Origin: Prauserella endophytica | Lineage (GTDB): Bacteria; Actinomycetota; Actinomycetes; Mycobacteriales; Pseudonocardiaceae | Assembly (NCBI RefSeq): GCF_005146945.1 | Contig: NZ_SWMS01000027.1 | Location: 1-64,000 of the forward strand | Direction: 5' to 3' | DNA: 64,000 bases | In this document: piece after piece, positions 42,027 through 51,032 of the stretch | Layout: every line of letters starts with the position of its first letter | How positions within the stretch are numbered: the first letter of the stretch is position 1 | The notes under the pieces: generated by a model | Databases searched by the model: none | What the model was told of the DNA's origin: nothing | What the model saw: only the letters and a program-made list of their open reading frames with translations | Position numbers and translations under genes: made by a program

Positions 42027-42842
42027 ATGCCTGTTCCCAGCGATCACCCATGGTTCCGGGCGCACCCTGTGAGCCACGAAAACATCGTGTGGCACTGGGA
42101 ACAGGCCACACCCGACGAAATCGCGCAAGGAATGCGCTGGTATGCCGACGCGCATCACGTGGCAACCGTCATCGCCAACGGGGACGCACATCTCGGCGCC
42201 GGAATGCTCGCGATCTACTCACCACAACAGGGATGGATCGGCAACGTCCTTAATGCCGCTCGCGTCTTGCGCGAGGGTAAGGGAATCGGCGGACCTGGTT
42301 CCGGGATGTTCGCCACGACTGGCCAGAAAAACGCTGCTGACCGGTTGCTCGCCGGTGAACGGTATGAGGACATCCTCAACGGTCCGAAAATCCGCGACTT
42401 TGCCCACCTGATCGAATTCGGCGGAGACCAAGATCCGGACGCGCCGCGCGTAGTGATCGATCGGCACGCGCTGTCTGTGGCGCATGGTCGCGCGCTCACC
42501 TCCGACGAATACGACGCGGCGCCGGTCGACGGCTTCCGGCGCAAGGACGGCTCTGTCAGCCGCCGGCACTACGACCACGTGGTGAGCCTGTACCGCCGAG
42601 CTGCAGAGCTGATCTCCGATCGCGTGGGTAAGCGGGTTTCGGCACACCAGGCGCAAGCAGTGACGTGGTTGGTACGGCAACGGCTCAACCAGCAAGCCGA
42701 GCAACGGCGCGGCCCCACCCGACTGGACAGGGGACGCAACCGGGCCCGCGCGAATTCTGAGCGCGCGTGGAACGACTTCCGAACCAACCATCTGCCCGGT
42801 CTCGCCAATTGCCCCGGCACGGGTTACCAGTCAGCCGCATAA
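42027..42842 (+). CDS. Phage-type hypothetical protein (DUF7178-like)
   Basis: This 271-aa protein resembles proteins of actinobacteriophages and integrative elements: SPQQGWIGNVLNAARVLREG, then GIGGPGSGMFATTGQKNAAD and RLLAGERYEDILNGPKIRDF, which I associate with the DUF7178 group. The C-terminal part (VSAHQAQAVTWLVRQRLNQQ) is helical and basic. The role is unknown; the conserved GPGSGMFAT region could bind a phosphate-containing ligand. AAAGGACTGATAGAGA precedes the ATG, and a similar GGACTGATAGAC leader stands at 58012-58024. Confidence 0.72.
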   Translation: MPVPSDHPWFRAHPVSHENIVWHWEQATPDEIAQGMRWYADAHHVATVIANGDAHLGAGMLAIYSPQQGWIGNVLNAARVLREGKGIGGPGSGMFATTGQKNAADRLLAGERYEDILNGPKIRDFAHLIEFGGDQDPDAPRVVIDRHALSVAHGRALTSDEYDAAPVDGFRRKDGSVSRRHYDHVVSLYRRAAELISDRVGKRVSAHQAQAVTWLVRQRLNQQAEQRRGPTRLDRGRNRARANSERAWNDFRTNHLPGLANCPGTGYQSAA

Positions 42843-42879
42843 AGCAGATGGAATGGGTCAACGTAGAAAGGACGAGATC

Positions 42880-43116
42880 ATGACCGAGATGGAATTCTTC
42901 ATCGAGTACGAGATTTGCCCCGATCCGGGAATTCCTGGTCGCGGATTCGAGATCTGGAAGCGAAGCAGCGGGTATTTCGGTGCGATTCGCATTGTCAACC
43001 AGGACGACTACGTAGCGGAAGTTCCGACCGAACAGGGAATCGGTCGGCGTTCGCTCGGTGTCCGACGCTCGTTCGATGGCGCGTTCAAGCTGCTACGCGC
43101 TCACTTGTCCGCTTGA
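42880..43116 (+). CDS. Mobile-element hypothetical protein
   Basis: This is a 78-aa product with an acidic N-terminal half (TEMEFFIEYEICPDPGIPGR) and a basic C-terminal half (RRSLGVRRSFDGAFKLLRAH). The ATG at 42880 has AAAGGACG upstream and is preferred over an in-frame ATG at 42853. The pattern of one beta-hairpin and a final helix suggests a small single-domain protein. No family is recognised. Confidence 0.65.
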   Translation: MTEMEFFIEYEICPDPGIPGRGFEIWKRSSGYFGAIRIVNQDDYVAEVPTEQGIGRRSLGVRRSFDGAFKLLRAHLSA

Positions 43117-43155
43117 CCGGTCAGTGGTCCATCCAAACGGGAAGGAAAGGCAGGT

Positions 43156-43509
43156 ATGCCTAGCTACAGGCTCACAATCGACGCACGGCGTTCTGACTCG
43201 CTGTCGTACAAGTGGCGCACCTTTTACCGGTACGTACAGGCGGACACAGCACGCAAAGCGCGCGGGTCGATCGGTAACCGATCGGTGGTCGACCCATCGG
43301 ACGGCGCGTGTTTTGACGAGTGGACCATCACGGCCACGCGCAAGGTCACGCGCTACGAGGTCGTGACAACGGATAGCCACGCGTGGCACTCGCGCGGCAT
43401 CACGGGCATCACGGTGTTCTACAGCAAGCGCGAGGCCAACAGCTACCTCGCGCGCACGCTCACAGGCTGCAAGCCCAGTCAAGGCGCGTTCCTGCGCACT
43501 GTGAAGTGA
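43156..43509 (+). CDS. Mobile-element hypothetical protein
   Basis: This is a 117-aa basic protein starting at ATG 43156 with GGAAGGAAAGG upstream. It is rich in Arg, Tyr, Ser and Thr (YKWRTFYRYVQADTARKARG; ITGITVFYSKREANSYLART). The basic charge makes nucleic-acid contact plausible, but no motif is recognised. It belongs to the run of short plus-strand genes, with 39 bp before and about 80 bp after it. Confidence 0.65.
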   Translation: MPSYRLTIDARRSDSLSYKWRTFYRYVQADTARKARGSIGNRSVVDPSDGACFDEWTITATRKVTRYEVVTTDSHAWHSRGITGITVFYSKREANSYLARTLTGCKPSQGAFLRTVK

Positions 43510-43591
43510 ATCCAGCGCCATCGGTACAGCACGCGTGTTGACTCGCGTGCCGTGCCGTAACCGCTGGGACACAACGGAAACGGAGACTCAA

Positions 43592-43813
43592 ATGTGGTAC
43601 TCGCACGTGTGGAAACAAGACGACACCCTGATCGTGGTCACCACTGAAGGGGCACAGCTTCGCGGCCTCTCTCAAACGGCCGGCCGACTGGCGCGCAAAT
43701 GGGCACGCGAAAACGGCGCGGAAGTTGTCGAGCGCGTGAGCGTGAGTACCAGCGCCACCTACGGCTTCGCCGCGCAAGTGAAAGCGCGGTATCGCATTCG
43801 AGGCGTGAGCTAG
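43592..43813 (+). CDS. Mobile-element hypothetical protein
   Basis: This is a 73-aa protein with beta-rich N-terminal (MWYSHVWKQDDTLIVVTTEG) and helical middle (TAGRLARKWARENGAEVVER) parts. GGAG lies about seven bases before the ATG at 43592. The fold could be a small alpha/beta domain. No homology is recognised, and no coupling overlap is present. Confidence 0.62.
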   Translation: MWYSHVWKQDDTLIVVTTEGAQLRGLSQTAGRLARKWARENGAEVVERVSVSTSATYGFAAQVKARYRIRGVS

Positions 43814-43941
43814 CGCCATCGGTGCGGCACAAAGGATTGGACAGCGCGCAATGGTTGCAACGGTTCTCGTTGTGAATTGTTTCGACTCATCCGCGCGCAC
43901 GCCAGAGAAAAGCATCACCTCGCAAGTAAAGGAGTTCGGTC

Positions 43942-44511
43942 ATGTTTGTGTATGGCGTGTCTTTCAGCGATGTTCAGAGTGTCGTCCGCGACGTGTCCGA
44001 CTCCCTGTATGACGGGAATCTGACCGTTCGGACCGGAGAGGACCGCAGCAACCGCGCGGGCCCCCGCGCGAGGTTCACCCTCCGCACGCTCGACAGCGCG
44101 GGTACGGGCGCCAAGGGCAGCGCGTCCTGGTCGGGCAGCGGCACCGGCCCCAAAGGGCGACGACGCACCATTTCCGCGTGCTGGCACGCGCACTACGACG
44201 TGTTGGCGGAGCTGTTCGCCCGGTTCCCGCACGCGCGGGTCGTGACGGCTATCGCCACCTACACGGCGTCGACGTTCCATGACCGTGCGCTGGCGACCGC
44301 CTCACTCAATGTCGGTTGCCAACTCTGGCCGGTCACGGCGCCGGAATGCTGCGAGTGCGACCACTCCACCTACACCTACCGCGTCGACTCGCCCGACTAC
44401 ATGCCCAGCGTGGACGCCATGCGGCCGAATTCCGACGTCGAGTACTTCCTCGACCAGCTCGACCGCGTTCTCGCCGAGAACACCTCCCGTGACAGCGAGC
44501 TCGTGTCATGA
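43942..44511 (+). CDS. Mobile-element hypothetical protein
   Basis: This 189-aa protein starts at ATG 43942 with AAAGGAG seven bases upstream. It begins with a strand-helix region (VYGVSFSDVQSVVRDVSDSL) and has RRRTISACWHAHYDVLAELF followed by ARVVTAIATYTASTFHDRAL. Cys residues in APECCECDH could bind metal. Ending overlaps the next gene by four bases. Similar proteins occur in actinobacterial mobile elements; the function is unknown. Confidence 0.68.
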   Translation: MFVYGVSFSDVQSVVRDVSDSLYDGNLTVRTGEDRSNRAGPRARFTLRTLDSAGTGAKGSASWSGSGTGPKGRRRTISACWHAHYDVLAELFARFPHARVVTAIATYTASTFHDRALATASLNVGCQLWPVTAPECCECDHSTYTYRVDSPDYMPSVDAMRPNSDVEYFLDQLDRVLAENTSRDSELVS

Positions 44512-45386
44512 CTGCGCACCACCCGACCGAATCCGACGCGCTGCGCGCGGCTCGTGCGGATGCCGACTCCGAACGCGCACGCGCCGATGCCGCGGAAGGG
44601 GTGAGCCGGCTGCAGGCGGCCAGCCTCGCCGAGCTGGCGGGCCTGGCCGAGGACGTGCGGTGTCTGGTCGCGGATCTCACCGACGACGCGCACAGCTCCC
44701 AGCCGATCCCACCGGACCGGCTGCGCCGGTTCACGGCCCAGCTCAACGAGCGCGCGGACACCCTGTCCCGCGCGGCGCGCGGCTACGCGGACGCGCGGGC
44801 GACCGACATGGCCTACCCGAGCATCCATGCCGATCTCGACGCGCACGGATGGACACCCCGCCCGGACCGGGACCTGGACGGCACGCTGCCGCCGATCCCG
44901 ATTACGGAATTGTCCGACCGGCGGGGCTACCGGCGCGGCTGGCAGCGTGGCGCGGAGTGGATCACCCTGTGGTTCACCGGGCCCCATGGGCTGGCTTACG
45001 CCGATTCGAGCCGGTACGGCCGGCTGTGCGAGGCGCGCGAGGTCCGCGCTGTGATCACCTCCCCGCCGCACGGTGCGGCAGACCAGGATGAGCCGGTCAC
45101 TACGCGACCGGCGACGTCCGCGATCCCGTTCGATGCCACTTTCGAGCAGGTGGCCGAGCACATGCGCGCGGCCGGCTGGGGTTCCCCGGCCGAGGTCTAC
45201 CGCTGCGACGCACGCGGGAAGCGGCGGGCGAACGGCAGCCGGACCTGTGCGGTATGGCGCCGGCCGAGCAATCCCGCTGCCCAGCTCTCCGTCTGGGGAC
45301 GCCAGGGCGAACCCGCGCAGGTCCGGTACTGGGGAGGCCCGGTCGTCGATCTGGCCACCCTGTCGCGGATCACCGAATCCCGCTGA
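44508..45386 (+). CDS. Mobile-element hypothetical protein with N-terminal coiled coil
   Basis: This is a 292-aa protein. The first 75 residues are charged and helical (ALRAARADADSERARADAAE; LAGLAEDVRCLVADLTDDAH), probably a coiled coil. Two repeated globular segments follow: GYRRGWQRGAEWITLWFTGP at about 140-160 and EQVAEHMRAAGWGSPAEVYR at about 210-230, each ending in a WG/GP-rich strand. The ATG overlaps the preceding stop. A hairpin terminator-like sequence (45448-45480) follows 61 bp later. Confidence 0.68.
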   Translation: MTAHHPTESDALRAARADADSERARADAAEGVSRLQAASLAELAGLAEDVRCLVADLTDDAHSSQPIPPDRLRRFTAQLNERADTLSRAARGYADARATDMAYPSIHADLDAHGWTPRPDRDLDGTLPPIPITELSDRRGYRRGWQRGAEWITLWFTGPHGLAYADSSRYGRLCEAREVRAVITSPPHGAADQDEPVTTRPATSAIPFDATFEQVAEHMRAAGWGSPAEVYRCDARGKRRANGSRTCAVWRRPSNPAAQLSVWGRQGEPAQVRYWGGPVVDLATLSRITESR

Positions 45387-45447
45387 GCCGATACCAGCGG
45401 ATCACCATCCGGCGCGTCTGAACCGGCCGATTCGGACGCGCTCCCCG

Positions 45448-45480
45448 CCGGCCGACCGTTCCCTGTGGACGGTCGGCCGG
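45448..45480 (+). terminator. Hairpin, 11-bp perfect stem
   Basis: CCGGCCGACCG (45448-45458) pairs perfectly with CGGTCGGCCGG (45470-45480) around an 11-base loop, between the genes ending at 45386 and starting at 45536. No U-tract follows, which is usual for terminators in high-GC actinomycetes. Confidence 0.6.
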
Positions 45481-45535
45481 CCCTGTCACACCCCTCTTTC
45501 TCTGCCTGGCCACGACATCAGGAAGGACACCAGCC

Positions 45536-46051
45536 ATGCCGACCGATCGCACGTACAGCCTGCTGCTGACCCTCGACGACAACCACCACGGTCGCAACAC
45601 ACGTCACCTGGTCGCCACGGTGGTCTCCGTCGACGAACAAGGCCACCTGTACTCAGCCAGCGAGTACCGCGTGCCGGAGGAGGCAGCGCTGGCCGACTTC
45701 CGTATCACCGCCTTTCTCGACTCCTCCGAGGAACACGCCTGGGGCTTCTCCCACGGCTACCAGCCCTACCTGGTGGACCTCGACCGCGCGGAAACGATCG
45801 TCCGCACCCTGCGCAAGATCGCCAAGGGCCTGGACAAAGCCACCACCGAGCAGGGGCACGTGACCGACTTCGCCGACTACCTGTTCCGGGTGGCCAAGAT
45901 CCTTCGCATCCGCTCCTTCTACCTGCGCAACTCCGACCGTCGCCGCGAGATCACCGGCCAGATGTTTTCCCAGGTCGACGCGGCCAGCGTTCAGCACTGG
46001 GTCCGCGAACAGGAACAGCAGTACGCCAAGAAACCCGCTCACGCTGGCTGA
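45536..46051 (+). CDS. Mobile-element hypothetical protein
   Basis: This 171-aa protein starts at ATG 45536 with AGGAAGGAC upstream. It has a beta-rich first half (YSLLLTLDDNHHGRNTRHLV; HLYSASEYRVPEEAALADF) and a helical middle (ETIVRTLRKIAKGLDKATTE). Its C-terminal VREQEQQYAKK is charged. No domain is recognised. It follows a hairpin, so it may begin a separate transcript or be expressed by read-through. Confidence 0.66.
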   Translation: MPTDRTYSLLLTLDDNHHGRNTRHLVATVVSVDEQGHLYSASEYRVPEEAALADFRITAFLDSSEEHAWGFSHGYQPYLVDLDRAETIVRTLRKIAKGLDKATTEQGHVTDFADYLFRVAKILRIRSFYLRNSDRRREITGQMFSQVDAASVQHWVREQEQQYAKKPAHAG

Positions 46052-46104
46052 GCTACCCCGGCGCTCGATTCACCGCGACCGTCCACACAGCACTGGAGCA
46101 CGCC

Positions 46105-46689
46105 ATGACCACGCTCACGCTCGCCCACACGATCGCCGGCCACCTCGGGCAGGGCTGGCACGCCTACACCGGCAAGGCCGCCGACGGCTCGGAGGCGCAT
46201 CTGGCCGGCCCGAACGATCAGGTCCTCGACCTGTTCGACGGCACCAGCACCGGCCGCAAGGCCGACCAGGGCCGCCTGATCATCACCGGCTATCTCGGCT
46301 TCCTGCGCAACCACGTCCCGACCGGCATGCGGCGCGACCACACGATCACCGTCGACGAGGCCAAGCCACCGGACAGGATCGCCCGCGAGATCCGGCGCCG
46401 CCTGCTGCCGAACTACCAGGCCGCCCTGTCCGCGGCCTGGGACGCCAAGCACGCCAGCGACGCCACCGCCACCGCCCGCGAACAGCTCGCCGCGACCGTG
46501 GCCGCGAGCCTCGGCGTGCAGCGCGACGAGCCGGACACCGATTTCCACTTCGGCACGGTCGACGCAGGCGTCCACGGACGCGTGTCCGTGCGGCCCGGCA
46601 CCTCCGACTCCGTGTTCACCGTCCACGTCCCGCACGACCGCGTGGCCGAGTTCGCCCGGCTGCTCACCACCTTCGGGCGCCGGCACTGA
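46105..46689 (+). CDS. Mobile-element hypothetical protein
   Basis: This 194-aa protein starts at ATG 46105 with CTGGAG upstream. It has TLAHTIAGHLGQGWHAYTGK near the start, an ITGYLGFLRNHVP segment, a helical basic stretch (DRIAREIRRRLLPNYQAALS) and a strand-rich tail (HGRVSVRPGTSDSVFTVHVP). No catalytic motif is seen. A hairpin at 46699-46737 follows immediately. Related proteins occur in actinobacterial plasmids, but no function is known. Confidence 0.68.
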   Translation: MTTLTLAHTIAGHLGQGWHAYTGKAADGSEAHLAGPNDQVLDLFDGTSTGRKADQGRLIITGYLGFLRNHVPTGMRRDHTITVDEAKPPDRIAREIRRRLLPNYQAALSAAWDAKHASDATATAREQLAATVAASLGVQRDEPDTDFHFGTVDAGVHGRVSVRPGTSDSVFTVHVPHDRVAEFARLLTTFGRRH

Positions 46690-46698
46690 TCGACCCCT

Positions 46699-46737
46699 GG
46701 CTCGGCTCGGCCGCCCACCGCGTGGCCGCGCCGAGCC
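46699..46737 (+). terminator. Hairpin after the 46.1-46.7 kb gene
   Basis: GGCTCGGC (46699-46706) pairs with GCCGAGCC (46730-46737), and CGGCC (46708-46712) with GGCCG (46724-46728), separated by a single mismatch pair. It starts ten bases after the stop codon and has no U-tract. Confidence 0.5.
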
Positions 46738-46853
46738 CTGGGACACCGGTGACCACCGGCCTTCGCTCACCTTCCCATTCCCGTCCGCCGGCCCCGGCGG
46801 GCGCTCGTGCGCGCATCCGTTCAACCACCCGGCCTGAGAGGACCGATACCGCC

Positions 46854-47447
46854 ATGACCACGACCCGCACAGCCGCCGCCATGGCGGACGTTCTGGACTG
46901 CGGCCACCCCGCCACCCCGGACACCAGCGGCACCGGGGCGACCGGCTACGCCATCGACCCCGCCACCGGCGCCACGAGGTGCTACCCGTGCTCGGACGAA
47001 CGCGAACGCGAGGCCATGACCCGCGCGAACACGTTCGTCGCCTACGTGTCCACCGACGGCCGGACGCTGACCACCTGGCCCGGTGGGCACCTGGCCACGA
47101 TTGACCCGGCCGACGCCCACCAGTACGGCCGGCGCATCTACACCCCGTCCGGCGGGATGTGGACCCGCTACGTCTGGCACGCCACCGACGTCGACGGAGG
47201 CCGCTGGGTCGGCGTCAACGGCGGGCCCGGCCTGGTCATCCGCATGCGCCGGCTGCGCGTGTGCACCTGGCAAACCGAGGTCGGCAACGGCCGCAGCTCG
47301 CGCTACTGCCACCGCCGCGCCACCCACGCCGGCCGCGGCGGGGCCTTCGACCTCTACTGCCGCACCCACGCCCGCCAGGTCTTCGACCTCTACGGCTGGA
47401 CCACAACCGCCCTGCCACCCCGCGCGCTCGCGCCCGTCACCGCGTGA
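46854..47447 (+). CDS. Phage/plasmid-type protein with zinc-ribbon-like Cys sites
   Basis: This 197-aa protein has an N-terminal DCGHPATPD and, 25 residues later, CYPCSDERE, a C-x-H...CxxC arrangement seen in many actinophage proteins. The C-terminal half has CTWQTEVGNGRSSRYCHRR and YCRTHARQVF, another set of Cys/His residues that may bind zinc. It is probably a small nucleic-acid-binding or scaffolding protein. GAGAGGACC lies upstream of ATG 46854. Confidence 0.7.
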   Translation: MTTTRTAAAMADVLDCGHPATPDTSGTGATGYAIDPATGATRCYPCSDEREREAMTRANTFVAYVSTDGRTLTTWPGGHLATIDPADAHQYGRRIYTPSGGMWTRYVWHATDVDGGRWVGVNGGPGLVIRMRRLRVCTWQTEVGNGRSSRYCHRRATHAGRGGAFDLYCRTHARQVFDLYGWTTTALPPRALAPVTA

Positions 47448-47494
47448 ACCGCGCCACCTGGCCCGAACCCGTACCTGATCCGAGGTGAACACCC

Positions 47495-48301
47495 ATGCCT
47501 ATCGACGACCCCACAACCGCAACCCCCTCCGAGATCGACGAAGAGCTCGCCCGGCTCGACATCGAGCACGCCGAGGCCAACGACACCCTCACCGCGCTCA
47601 CGGCCCGCGTCCAGCGCCTGGTGAACGACGGCATGGCCGAGTACGCGACCGAGTTGCGGCCCAGGATCGAGCAGGCCCGCCAGACCATCGCCGAGTGCGA
47701 GGCCGCCGCGCGCCCCCTCGATGCGGAGTTCGAACGCCGGGGCGGCTGGACCCGCGCCTGGCTGGTCCTCAACACCGGTGGCCACGTGCACCGCACTACC
47801 GCCTGCCGCATCTGTTTCCCGTCCACCCGGTTCGCCTGGCTCACCCAGCTCTCCGGGCACGACGAGGCGGAGATTGTCGAGCAGGCCGGCGAGGCCGCGT
47901 GCACGGAGTGCTACCCCAGCGCGCCGGTCGACGTCCGCAAGCGGCCCAGCCGGATCAAGACCCCGGAGCAGCTCGCGCGGGAAGCGGAGAAGGCCGAACG
48001 CGCGAAGGCCAAGGCCGCGAAAGCGATCACCGCACCGGACGGAACCCCGTTGCGCACCAAGGGATACGGCCAGATCGAGACCGAGTTCACGGCTCGCCGC
48101 TCCTACGCGGACGCGCTGGCCTACGCCCGGCACCTGTCCAGGGCCGACATCGCTCGGCACCGGGACACCATCGCCGACTACCGCGAGGACGCCCAGCTCA
48201 TTCTGGCCGCCCTGGCCGCGAAGCACGGGCGGACCGAGGACGACCTACGCACCGAACTGGCGCCCAAGGTCGAATCCCGGTGGAAGCGCGAATACAAGTA
48301 G
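47495..48301 (+). CDS. Phage/plasmid-type hypothetical protein with Cys motifs
   Basis: This 268-aa protein has a helical coiled-coil-like N-terminus (PSEIDEELARLDIEHAEAND). A central module with NTGGHVHRTTACRICFP and AACTECYPSAP (paired CxxC motifs with His) looks like a zinc ribbon and is recognisable from actinophage proteins. The C-terminal half is highly charged and helical (EQLAREAEKAERAKAKAAK). GAGGTG precedes ATG 47495. The function is unknown; DNA binding is possible. Confidence 0.72.
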   Translation: MPIDDPTTATPSEIDEELARLDIEHAEANDTLTALTARVQRLVNDGMAEYATELRPRIEQARQTIAECEAAARPLDAEFERRGGWTRAWLVLNTGGHVHRTTACRICFPSTRFAWLTQLSGHDEAEIVEQAGEAACTECYPSAPVDVRKRPSRIKTPEQLAREAEKAERAKAKAAKAITAPDGTPLRTKGYGQIETEFTARRSYADALAYARHLSRADIARHRDTIADYREDAQLILAALAAKHGRTEDDLRTELAPKVESRWKREYK

Positions 48302-48392
48302 CCGCACCAACGCCCGTTCCCCCTTGGCCTGTCCAGCGCACGCATCCTCCGCAGTTCTACGGAATCCCGCTCTCTTACGAAAGGCACTACCG

Positions 48393-48776
48393 ATGATTCT
48401 GGTTGAGACGCTGGAAGATCTGGTCCACAACTACCTCGAAGATCCCACCCGTCCCGGCTCAACGGTCGGCAAGGTCAACGCGCAAGACCTCGTCGGCCAC
48501 GTTGCACAGCACCTCACCGAGTTCGGCGTCGACGTCGGCTTTGCCGACGGCTCCCGGCTCACCCTGGCGGGCACGACACTCCCGCCGCCGGAACCCCGGC
48601 GACACCGCCTTCCCCTGGTACTCCAGGAAAACGACGACGGCCACGTTCGCATCTACTGCGACAGCCGCGACTGCGTGTGGTCCTGGCCGCTCTACAAGAA
48701 CGCACCGGCGCAGGCGAACGGTGACTCGATCACGAACGCCGTCCAGCACGCCCTCCGCCGACACGGCCACGCCTGA
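48393..48776 (+). CDS. Mobile-element hypothetical protein
   Basis: This 127-aa acidic protein begins ILVETLEDLVHNYLEDPTRP and includes a DLVGHVAQHLTEFG helix and RIYCDSRDCVWSWPLYKNAP, with two Cys four residues apart. GAAAGG lies eight bases before ATG 48393. A strong hairpin follows at 48805-48845. No family is recognised. Confidence 0.66.
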   Translation: MILVETLEDLVHNYLEDPTRPGSTVGKVNAQDLVGHVAQHLTEFGVDVGFADGSRLTLAGTTLPPPEPRRHRLPLVLQENDDGHVRIYCDSRDCVWSWPLYKNAPAQANGDSITNAVQHALRRHGHA

Positions 48777-48804
48777 CACACCACCCACCTCACCCAGACA
48801 CAAG

Positions 48805-48845
48805 ACCGGCGCGATACCTCCCCACAGCGAGGGCATCGCGCCGGT
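48805..48845 (+). terminator. Hairpin, 11-bp perfect stem
   Basis: ACCGGCGCGAT (48805-48815) pairs perfectly with ATCGCGCCGGT (48835-48845), then TCTTG follows. It lies between genes ending at 48776 and starting at 48883, where it could reduce read-through. Confidence 0.6.
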
Positions 48846-48882
48846 TCTTGCTCTGAACCGTTTTCGAAGGACACGAACCCTC

Positions 48883-49497
48883 ATGACTACCAACGACATT
48901 CGCGACGCGCGACAACTCATCGCCGAGATAAACCACCCCACCGAACGCCCGCGCTGGGCGTGGTGGGCGCCCGGAGACGCCACCCGATACCACGTCACCC
49001 TGCTCAACGCCGCGCCCAGCGACGCGATGCTCGGCACGGCGCCGATCGGAACGTTCCGTGCCCTCGTGATCACCATCGACCTGTACACCGATCGCCCGAT
49101 CTCGATCGTGGTCCCGCGACCGACCAACGACGAAGACCGGTACACCGCCGAGGAATGGGTATACCGCAAGTTCCCCGGCGGCTGGTGGCCCGGCATCCGA
49201 CCACTGCTCGCCGCACTGGGCTGGACACCCAAAACCGACCGCGACACCAGCTACCGCAGCACGGATCACCGAGACATCACCGCCGCGATTGCGCGTGACT
49301 GCAGCACAAGCACTCCCAGGACATCGGCCGAGCGCGTCATCGAGCTCCTCAACCAGTACGGCCAGGCCAAGTTCGGAGACGAATGGTGGCCCGGCAACGC
49401 CGATTCCTGGCTGGACCAAGCCGACGCTGACGAACTGGCCACGCTTCTGGACGAGTTCGATCACGGCTCACGCCAGAGCCGAAACTCGCTCCAGTAA
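48883..49497 (+). CDS. Mobile-element hypothetical protein
   Basis: This 204-aa protein is Trp/Pro-rich: ERPRWAWWAPGDATRYHVTL, EEWVYRKFPGGWWPGIRPLL. The tail has an acidic helix (ADELATLLDEFDHG). GAAGGACACG lies upstream of ATG 48883. The 210 bp after it, to 49707, contain no clear gene; one frame there (about 49550-49690) reads QIRVPIDLDDTESWLVRNAK and may be the end of a lost gene. Confidence 0.66.
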   Translation: MTTNDIRDARQLIAEINHPTERPRWAWWAPGDATRYHVTLLNAAPSDAMLGTAPIGTFRALVITIDLYTDRPISIVVPRPTNDEDRYTAEEWVYRKFPGGWWPGIRPLLAALGWTPKTDRDTSYRSTDHRDITAAIARDCSTSTPRTSAERVIELLNQYGQAKFGDEWWPGNADSWLDQADADELATLLDEFDHGSRQSRNSLQ

Positions 49498-49707
49498 CGA
49501 ACACCGTCGTAGGCATCCACGTCGTCCTCTACCGATCGGACGGGCCGCCAGATCCGTGTCCCGATCGACCTCGACGACACCGAGTCCTGGCTTGTCCGCA
49601 ATGCCAAGGACAACACCGCTCCCGTCCATGGATGCCGTAATCAGATCACCGCAACTGTCCGCTCTGGACATCCGCATCTCTGCCTCTCGTCGATGAAGGG
49701 GTGACTC

Positions 49708-50919
49708 ATGCACACGTTGACCGCCGACACGCCGGACCTCGCCGCCTATGACGTCATCCTCGTCAATTCAAGCGGTGGCAAGGACTCGCAAGCCATGCTG
49801 GATGTGGTCTGCACGCTCGCGCAACGCGCAGGCGTACTCGACCGCGTGACCGTCCTGCACTGCGCGCTCGGACACGTCGAATGGCCAGGAACCAGCGAGC
49901 TGGCGCGCACGCAGGCCGAGCATTACGGGGTGCGCTACGAAGAGCGCCACCGTGAGCAGGGCCTGCTGCTCGACCAGGTTTGCCGCCGAGGTAAGTGGCC
50001 GTCGGCCTCGGCGCGCTACTGCACCTCGGACCAGAAGCGAGGCCCAGCAAGGAAGATCATCACGCAACTGGTCGCCGAGCTCGGCGATCTGGACCGTCCG
50101 GCCCGCGTGTTGAACTGCATGGGCCTGCGCGCGGAGGAATCACGCGCCAGGCTACGGAAATCGCCGCTGAGCCGCGACGAGGCCGCCAGCAGCGGACGCC
50201 GCATCGTGGACACCTGGCTGCCGATTCACGACTGGACGGAAGACCAGGTGTGGCAACGCATTCGCCAATCGGGTGTTCCATACCACCCGGCGTACGACCA
50301 GGGCATGACCCGACTGTCGTGCTCGCTGTGCGTGCTCGCAAGCCGCGCCGATCTGATTCGTGCCGCGCAGCTTCGACCGGATCTTGCCGCCGAATACGCC
50401 ACGTTGGAAACCGAGATCGGCCACCGTTTCCGCAACGACATGTCCATGTCGGACATCATCACCGCGGCAGCGGCCAGCAGCGCGGTCAGCCTGGAAGGCG
50501 CCGAGCACGCCGCCGTAGTCGAGCTCGGCCAGGGCCAGCTCTGGTGGCCGCGGTTCGAACGGCACACCGACCGCTACGGAACCATCTTCCTGTGCACCGG
50601 GCCGGACAGCGAGGACTACGTCACCTTCGAGTCCGCTCCCGTCGGTTCCCGCGGCCGACTAGTCGCCGTCGTGCTGGAAACTCGGCCGTCCGTCCACTGT
50701 GGTGACCTCACCCGCGGCCTAGCGCCGACGACCCCGGCGGTCGGGGAGGAGATCACGCTCGGGTCGGGAACCGTGTTCACCGAGCCCGACCCGGACACCG
50801 GTCTACCCACCGCCGTCGGCCTCGTCCCGGACGACGGCCGGGACGAGGACTGGTTGGACCCGCGCGCCCTCTACCGCTGCCACAACCAGACCGTCCGGCT
50901 CGAACTCCGCGCTGCCTGA
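49708..50919 (+). CDS. PP-loop ATPase, PAPS-reductase-like
   Basis: This 403-aa protein has an intact PP-loop (LVNSSGGKDSQAMLDVV) that activates a substrate by adenylation, VLHCALGHVEWPGT, and ARYCTSDQKRGPARKII, as in the PAPS reductase family and in DndC-like DNA modification enzymes. Cys residues in RLSCSLCVLAS could bind an iron-sulphur cluster. The C-terminal 120 residues form an extra domain (IFLCTGPDSEDYVTFESAPV). Family members reduce sulphate or thiolate nucleic acids. A Mom-like gene and a second PP-loop gene follow within 5.6 kb. ATG 49708 is preceded by AAGGGGTGACTC. Confidence 0.85.
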   Translation: MHTLTADTPDLAAYDVILVNSSGGKDSQAMLDVVCTLAQRAGVLDRVTVLHCALGHVEWPGTSELARTQAEHYGVRYEERHREQGLLLDQVCRRGKWPSASARYCTSDQKRGPARKIITQLVAELGDLDRPARVLNCMGLRAEESRARLRKSPLSRDEAASSGRRIVDTWLPIHDWTEDQVWQRIRQSGVPYHPAYDQGMTRLSCSLCVLASRADLIRAAQLRPDLAAEYATLETEIGHRFRNDMSMSDIITAAAASSAVSLEGAEHAAVVELGQGQLWWPRFERHTDRYGTIFLCTGPDSEDYVTFESAPVGSRGRLVAVVLETRPSVHCGDLTRGLAPTTPAVGEEITLGSGTVFTEPDPDTGLPTAVGLVPDDGRDEDWLDPRALYRCHNQTVRLELRAA

Positions 50920-51032
50920 CCGCTGCTCGGCGCAGGCACGTGGGTGGTCCCGCTGATCAATCCCATGGATCTGCGGGACTCGGCCATTCCCGTGCGCCTC
51001 AACGCAAACCCCCAGCGAACAGGAGCTACGTC

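Noticed and set aside
49498-49707. Fragment of a gene between 49.5 and 49.7 kb
   Set aside because: One frame reads plausible protein up to a TGA, but no start or family is visible, so it is only noted with the preceding gene.
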